From: Protula sp. h YS-2021
Taxonomy: Eukaryota; Annelida; Polychaeta; Sabellida; Serpulidae
DNA: 64,000 nt
Direction: 5' to 3'
Assembly (NCBI GenBank): GCA_949752745.1
Contig: OX457031.1
Coordinates: 23,604,642 to 23,668,641, forward strand
The position numbers were made by a program, and so were the translations under genes. This document shows, piece after piece, positions 58,343 to 64,000 of the stretch. The notes beneath the pieces are model-generated. The model had not been told where the DNA came from and searched no databases. It was given only the letters and a program-made list of their open reading frames with translations. Numbering within the stretch: position 1 is the stretch's first letter; each line of letters opens with the position of its first letter.

Positions 58343-61300
58343 TTAATGGCGTCTGGAAAAACAAAAAAAAACCACATCAATAGGAACAGTTGTTAATCCA
58401 AAAGCTCCTGTGTTTCGAAAGCGATGATCATTCGCCATTGCAATTGCCATTGCAATAAAACTGTTAAAAATATTGAATATATTTGCCGAGTAAAAAGTTC
58501 TTGTGATTAACCTACTCTTTATCAATGCTGCAAAAACTGCTGCAGTAACCGACGTGAGTAATCCAAGTGTACCGAATAGCAACGGAGAAATACCATAGAG
58601 ATCTGATCTAAAAGTACAAAAAATAGCATACTAAGAAGGAAGCGTTGTCTGGGGCGGAAGGATCACTTGTTTTTTACTTAGCTTTTGGCAATTCGTTACA
58701 AAATTTTAATAAATGGATATTGCAACAGATGTAATGTGCTTATTCCAACTGAGCAGTTAAAACGTAACCACAAGAGAGTGAATTTGCATTCTTTGAGGGT
58801 GAACGAAAGTTGTGTAAATGCTCACATTTTACTCCCTTGTGTTGTAACAGTAAAATTGTTTGTGCTGTTTCCATGGTCAATAATATAGCCTCCAGCTGTT
58901 AAAACGACAGTATTATTAATGAAACTGTCGTTTAAATCTTGCAAACTACACGTCTTCGATGGCAAAGGAAGGGTTTGTGACGGTTGGGGATAAAAAACAA
59001 CTCCTAAACCAAGCCACATACTTATTCCTAAACCGGAGAGGAATCCAATGCACGCACTCTGAAAAATAAAATTGTTAGTATCACTACTCTCTTCTGATTT
59101 TCAATGTCGGCTAAATAATAATACGATATGTATTTTGTACTAATCTTTGCTATATAAATCCAGCATGTTAACTATTATGAAACGTAAAACATATTAGTCA
59201 GTTTGCTAGCATTAGTTGCTACTTACAATATTATCTACAAATGGAAAAAGTCGGCCCATAAGAAATAGCGCTGCGACAGGACTTGCAAAAATCCCGTTAA
59301 CTCTGACAGTCATGCTGAATAGTTCTCCATCGCTGTAAAGCGCCACAAAGGTTAGAAGTATCACAACCACAGCGCAGAAAACAGCTTCAGACCAAGCAAA
59401 CAAACAAATACTACATCATGCATTTTGCCAGTTGAACATCAATGAGATATGTTATACAAAATCTTAAGAATGCAGTGAGTTATTAGACTTTATCTGACTT
59501 TCTTAAGCTAAAATCATAAAATGTAAAGCATTTTATACTGTATTTGCAGCAGTTCTTCCAAACTGAAAATGTTTTGTTTACTCACAGATAAGTTTCGCTA
59601 TACAGAGCGCAGTACTATCCTTGATTGATGTTGGCTTGATGTACTTGTAAATTGGTATAACAATGTCCACGAGAAAACTGGCAGCAAATGAGTTCTGCGA
59701 CGACGACAAAGAACTAAATAACAATGGAAATTATTTCAAACATATTAAATTAAACTAAGAATGAATTGTTCGAATTGAGATCAACAGCTATCCATAATAA
59801 AAATCACTTATGAGTGTTCTCAGATGAGATCAGAAGGTTATAGCCATAAAATTTGTTATGTTGCCCTTTGCCTAGCTAGATTAGACTAGGCTTCTTTTAA
59901 AGGCAAAACTGAACTTGAATATGATTACATGCATGATTATAAGGCAAAAAATAACCTTTTGTACTTCGTTTTTTATAGTGACCTCTCAATTTTCAGGACG
60001 TAAGTATCTACCTGAGCGAAGCGGCAAATAAGCAAGCTAGGAACAAGCCCGACAGTCCAGGCAAAAATTCGAAAATATCCAGCATGAACAACAGTACCAA
60101 CTTAAATAACAAAAATACGTCAAACACATTTTTATTATACAAAATAGATGAACTTTGTACCAAAAGGATTTTATAATATATTTCAAGCATAGTTTATTGC
60201 AAATCCTCAGCTACTTATGTTTTTGGTACAGCCTGACACAGGTACAACATTTAAATGTAACTTGATTAATTCCTTGTAAATAGCTTTAAAACATAATGAT
60301 GCAAATCTTTTATAATGCCTGGATATTACTTGGTTTGTTGAATAAATTCTTCCCTGCTCTAAAGGATCACAGCCTTCATAATAAGCAAACATAACTAAGC
60401 CCATCACTCCAAGCAGAGACACGAGAAATAAAAACATTGGGATGTTTAAGTAGACGGCTCTGCAAACATTAAATAGAACATATAAATAAATATACTCTTT
60501 TTCAAACTAATTAGTGATATTTTTGTTAAAACTAAAATAAAATAAAGCAAGAAACCGTCAGCCAAATTTGCAACCAAGTTCAGCCACAGTTGGCTCAATT
60601 ATCGTTTCAATTATTTTGTAAGAACAGCACTAAGGAATTGTGTTCAGCTCTAAAGTAAGAGTGAGGAAAGGTTAGCACTGTTTACAAAAGAATGTTTTGT
60701 TGTGATAACAATATTTATGCACAGACTTTGTGGCATCTTTGACGTTGCTAAGCGTGCAGTATCGCTGTATGTACACTTGAGATGACATATAATCAATAAA
60801 TACTCTGCTGAAACCGCCAATCAAATATGTCCAAACGGATGACCTAATCAATGGATTTGGATTGATCCTGCAACCAGCATCAAGGCACAAGTTGAGTTTA
60901 AAAGTTGTTGGTTTGGCACCAAAATTTTAACAAAGTACAGGTAAATTGTTATGATGTTTGATACAGATAAAAACGAAAGCATTTATGGGTTGATCTATTG
61001 GCTCAGTGGCTCCTGAGAAGTAAAGAGTTAGAAGGATGGATGAACTAATTTAACTTACTTGAAAAAATTCAGTCTTCCATTCTCTGAAGCAGTAAGCCAC
61101 ACTTGTGTAATTCCACCAACACGAAGAGTACCGAGAACTAACAGCGCCACAATCCCCATGACCATGATGATGCTTTGACATGTATCCACCCATAACACTG
61201 CTTTCATTCCACCCTATTGTTTTGAATAGTTATTCTCATAGTTATTTAAAATGAGTTGAGCTTGGCAAATATTGGTTAAGCGTCAAGAGTTTAATAAGGT

Positions 61301-63837
61301 GTCAGTATACACGACTTGTCTTTGACAAACAGTTGTGTGGCTCAAATATTTAATAAAGTATGGGTAAAATGTAAAATACTTGGATTACTATACATTCTTC
61401 ACCGGAAATAATTGGAGTAGATAAATTCGGCGTATTATTTTCTGTTATTCTCTTTCTGCCCTTTGCACTAAAATCACTCAATCAAATCGACCTAAAATGA
61501 AAAAGGGGGAAATGTACATATATATAAGTGCAAATGCAAATGACTGATGCTGCTTATGCCGGTCAAGAAACTTACAAGTGAGGTGTAAAATGTCCCCACT
61601 CCGGTAATGATTATGACTGAAATCCATTCTGGAATTCCTGTAACTGCAAGAAAGGGGAAACCACTAAACTGAGAATTTAAATTTTATGTAAGCACTGTTA
61701 TAAATAGTAACAACAACATAATTTAAATTTTGAAAGTTTTGCCAATTTCATATTTTACCAAATGCAAACTTTTGCTTCTGGCAATTTCATTTTATCTTTC
61801 TTCTATAACATGAAGGTAACTTTTGTTTACAGAACTGTAGCATACTCTAACCAGGCTCAATAAGGCCGCTATCATTGTTAATTTTTGTCCATGCAATCGA
61901 GTTATCAACCCACATACCTTGGCTTAACGCTAATGAGGGTCCGTATGTCACGACGGTCAAAATGAACAACTGAAGCCAGAGGGAACAATATTTGTAGTAT
62001 TTATATATTTCCTATCTCATAAACGTATATTGATACTACGTGTTATTGGTTCTTTGAAACGTCCTTGATAACATTTATTCTTAAAGGGGAAGTTATCCCT
62101 TTAGTGTCTCAACACACTGAGCTATCAATTAGTGAAATAAAGAACAAACTTGCAAAGAATATTTTAAGCTCATTTATAAATAATCTTTGTAAATTGTAAT
62201 AATCTTTTTAATAAGTTTACAGAAAAGTCCAGCGTCGTCGTTTACTAAACTAAAAAATGCTTGGTAATATTACAAATACGTAGTATAACGCACCCGGCAA
62301 ATGAGAAATACGATGCAAGCAAGAAAGCGCAAGGCACTGTTAAATCTGTTTCCAAGGTACTGAAACCAATAATATCATTGTTTTTTGTTATTATAATAAT
62401 ATTATTGTTATTTTTATTGCTATTGTATCTAATTTCCAGGTACTGAAAATGACAACAATATTTTTACTTTCTGTCATTGTAAAAGGAAATATGCTTAACT
62501 TAAAATTGGTATCTGATGTTTTTCACTATGTTACGCCTCAGCCACCAGATAATCGTACAACCCAAGGATGAGAAACTTTGTTTTCTTAACATAGCTTTAA
62601 ACGCGCTACACAGGTGTAGAAAATGTTATTTTTCTGTTCTGATCAGTGGGTGTAGACAATGATATTTTTCTTAACTGATCAGTGATACGAAGTATACTTT
62701 CACTTTGCTAACTCACAATTATAAACATATTTACTGAGTTGTTGGTTTTGCTGAATTCAGTTCAAAGGAGGCCTTAAACATCCAGTTTAACTTCTTATAC
62801 CATAACGTTAAATATTTTTCCATATCGAAGGGCTAAAAATAGAGTGTTTACTTTTTAATAGACTTTAATAGGTTTCTAGGCTTAATATATTCTTTGGCAT
62901 TCAAAATGTATTTTCATACACTATTCGCTCAGCCGATGATTCAGAATTAGGAAATAATACCTCACCTCATAGGCAGAAGTTATTTTTAGACTCAAGAAGA
63001 ATGGCGCAAATAGGTGTGCTACAGCGGGACAAGCCAAAGCATATCCTATGCCCATATAGATATATACTATCCCGTGATAATAAGACTCTACTGGATCTCC
63101 TGTTTTAACAAAAATTACAATTAGTTGCTGAATAAAACAGAAATCACATGTATTATGTATAATGTATTTTGTTTAGTTAACAAGTGTGTCTTTGCGGATT
63201 ATAAAAATAAAGATGTTTAACATAAAGAATTGGTTCTGGTGTGTTTCATTCTTCTCTGCTATAGCTAACGGATAACAACGTAACTCAATTGAAAGGGGAC
63301 AGGAGACAGGACTATAACACTTTGTCTCGCGATTTTCAAATTTTACTAATCCAGCATCAGTGCACATTCCAGTTTTGATTTTCTCACAAAATATGCTTAA
63401 ATGGCACGTTGATACCTAAGTAAACTTAACTTAACTGTCATTGTTGATTTCTGCTTAATCTGTGACTTATAAGTAGTGTTAGTTAAGTAGGTATTAAAAC
63501 TATCCAAAACGAATGTCTTCATCTTCCTGCCAGAGACCAAGAGGCAAAACAAATTGCTTTTAAAGAAAATTTAAGTTTATAAAATCGCTTGCAATGTTAT
63601 GCAACATATATCATCAAACAAACCTAAGAATGATATTGCAGATGTCCAGCTGACAAACAAAGAAACTGAAACGGGAACAACAGACATTTTTCTCCCAGCG
63701 AGGAGAAATTCCTCGGTTTTGTTGACATTTTTCTGGCGTCTCTCCTTAACAGCGTAATAGATTCCAATGGCTAATGACAGTAGCAATGATAAACTGAAGA
63801 CCAAATAGTCAGCCCAGTGAAATAATGATTCACCCAT
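58343..63837 (-). CDS. SLC5A8-like: Sodium-coupled monocarboxylate transporter-like (SLC5 family), copy E
   Basis: Inverted paralogue of copy D, 610 residues, the same length as typical SLC5A8. Exons: 63624-63837, 62966-63099, 62294-62359, 61918-61969, 61576-61643, 61059-61213, 60727-60867, 60330-60459, 60012-60100, 59586-59713, 59227-59384, 58826-59058 and 58343-58607. The first twelve have exactly the lengths of their counterparts in copy D, and all phases agree. Landmarks are MGESLFHWADYLVF, EFLLAGRKMSVVPVSVSLFV, GDPVESYYHGIVY, GGMKAVLWVDTCQ, SSQVYIQRYC, GCDPLEQGRIYSTNQ, FLPGLSGLFLACLF, SLSSSQNSFAAS (Na2-site serines) and GELFSMTVRV. The last extracellular loop has several N-glycosylation sequons (NNT, NST, NFT). 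The donor of exon 7 (AA/GTCTGT) is weaker than the rest but is fixed by phase. The substrate is not predictable from sequence alone; monocarboxylates are likely by family. Confidence 0.93.
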
Positions 63838-64000
63838 TTTAGTTGTGCGATTTTCATTCCGTGTATCCCTTCTTCATTTAGTGTATCCTGTTTTGTTCAC
63901 TTAATTTTTGTTATTGAGTGTATCCTTTTTAATCTTAATTACATATCATTGAAACCAACGGATAATATCTTAAATTAAAATTAATGCGATTTGCTGCAAC

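Overview
The window is animal nuclear DNA. It is AT-rich, its genes are split by GT-AG introns, and it carries long dinucleotide arrays, foldback and pogo-like DNA elements, a tRNA-derived SINE and a LINE relic. No bacterial-style operon is visible. The gene families (EAF, rolling stone, SLC16, SLC5, a class A GPCR) are bilaterian. The intron-rich, repeat-rich style with lineage-specific transporter duplicates suggests a lophotrochozoan such as a mollusc, but this is inference and no species can be named.

Region 1 (about 1.5-7.4 kb, + strand) is a class A GPCR on four exons, with seven membrane helices and a very long (about 790 residue) intracellular tail studded with Arg-Arg-x-Ser sites. 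The reading frame breaks once in exon 3, and the exon 1/2 junction fits poorly. Region 2 (8.6-16.5 kb, - strand) is EAF, the ELL-associated elongation factor. Five coding exons could be joined in phase; the short last exon was not found. GPCR and EAF converge on a (GA)n array.

Region 3 (20.9-43.4 kb, + strand) is a tandem SLC16-type (monocarboxylate transporter-like) cluster: intact copy A, decayed copy B with only exon 4-7 relics, and intact copy C. A and C share intron positions, phases and exon lengths, except in the exon for the central loop. By eye both lack the TM1 Lys and TM8 Asp used for proton coupling in MCT1.

Region 4 (44.4-47.0 kb, - strand) is a four-exon rolling-stone-like membrane protein converging on SLC16 copy C. 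Region 5 (49.7-63.8 kb) holds two SLC5 (sodium-coupled monocarboxylate transporter-like) genes in convergent orientation. Each has 13 exons and the first 12 match in length. A pogo/Tigger-like element and an (AT)n array lie between them.

Taken together, two unrelated carrier superfamilies with overlapping monocarboxylate-type substrates (SLC16 and SLC5) have each been locally duplicated within about 43 kb. This is the most system-like feature of the window. Functional linkage is inference only.
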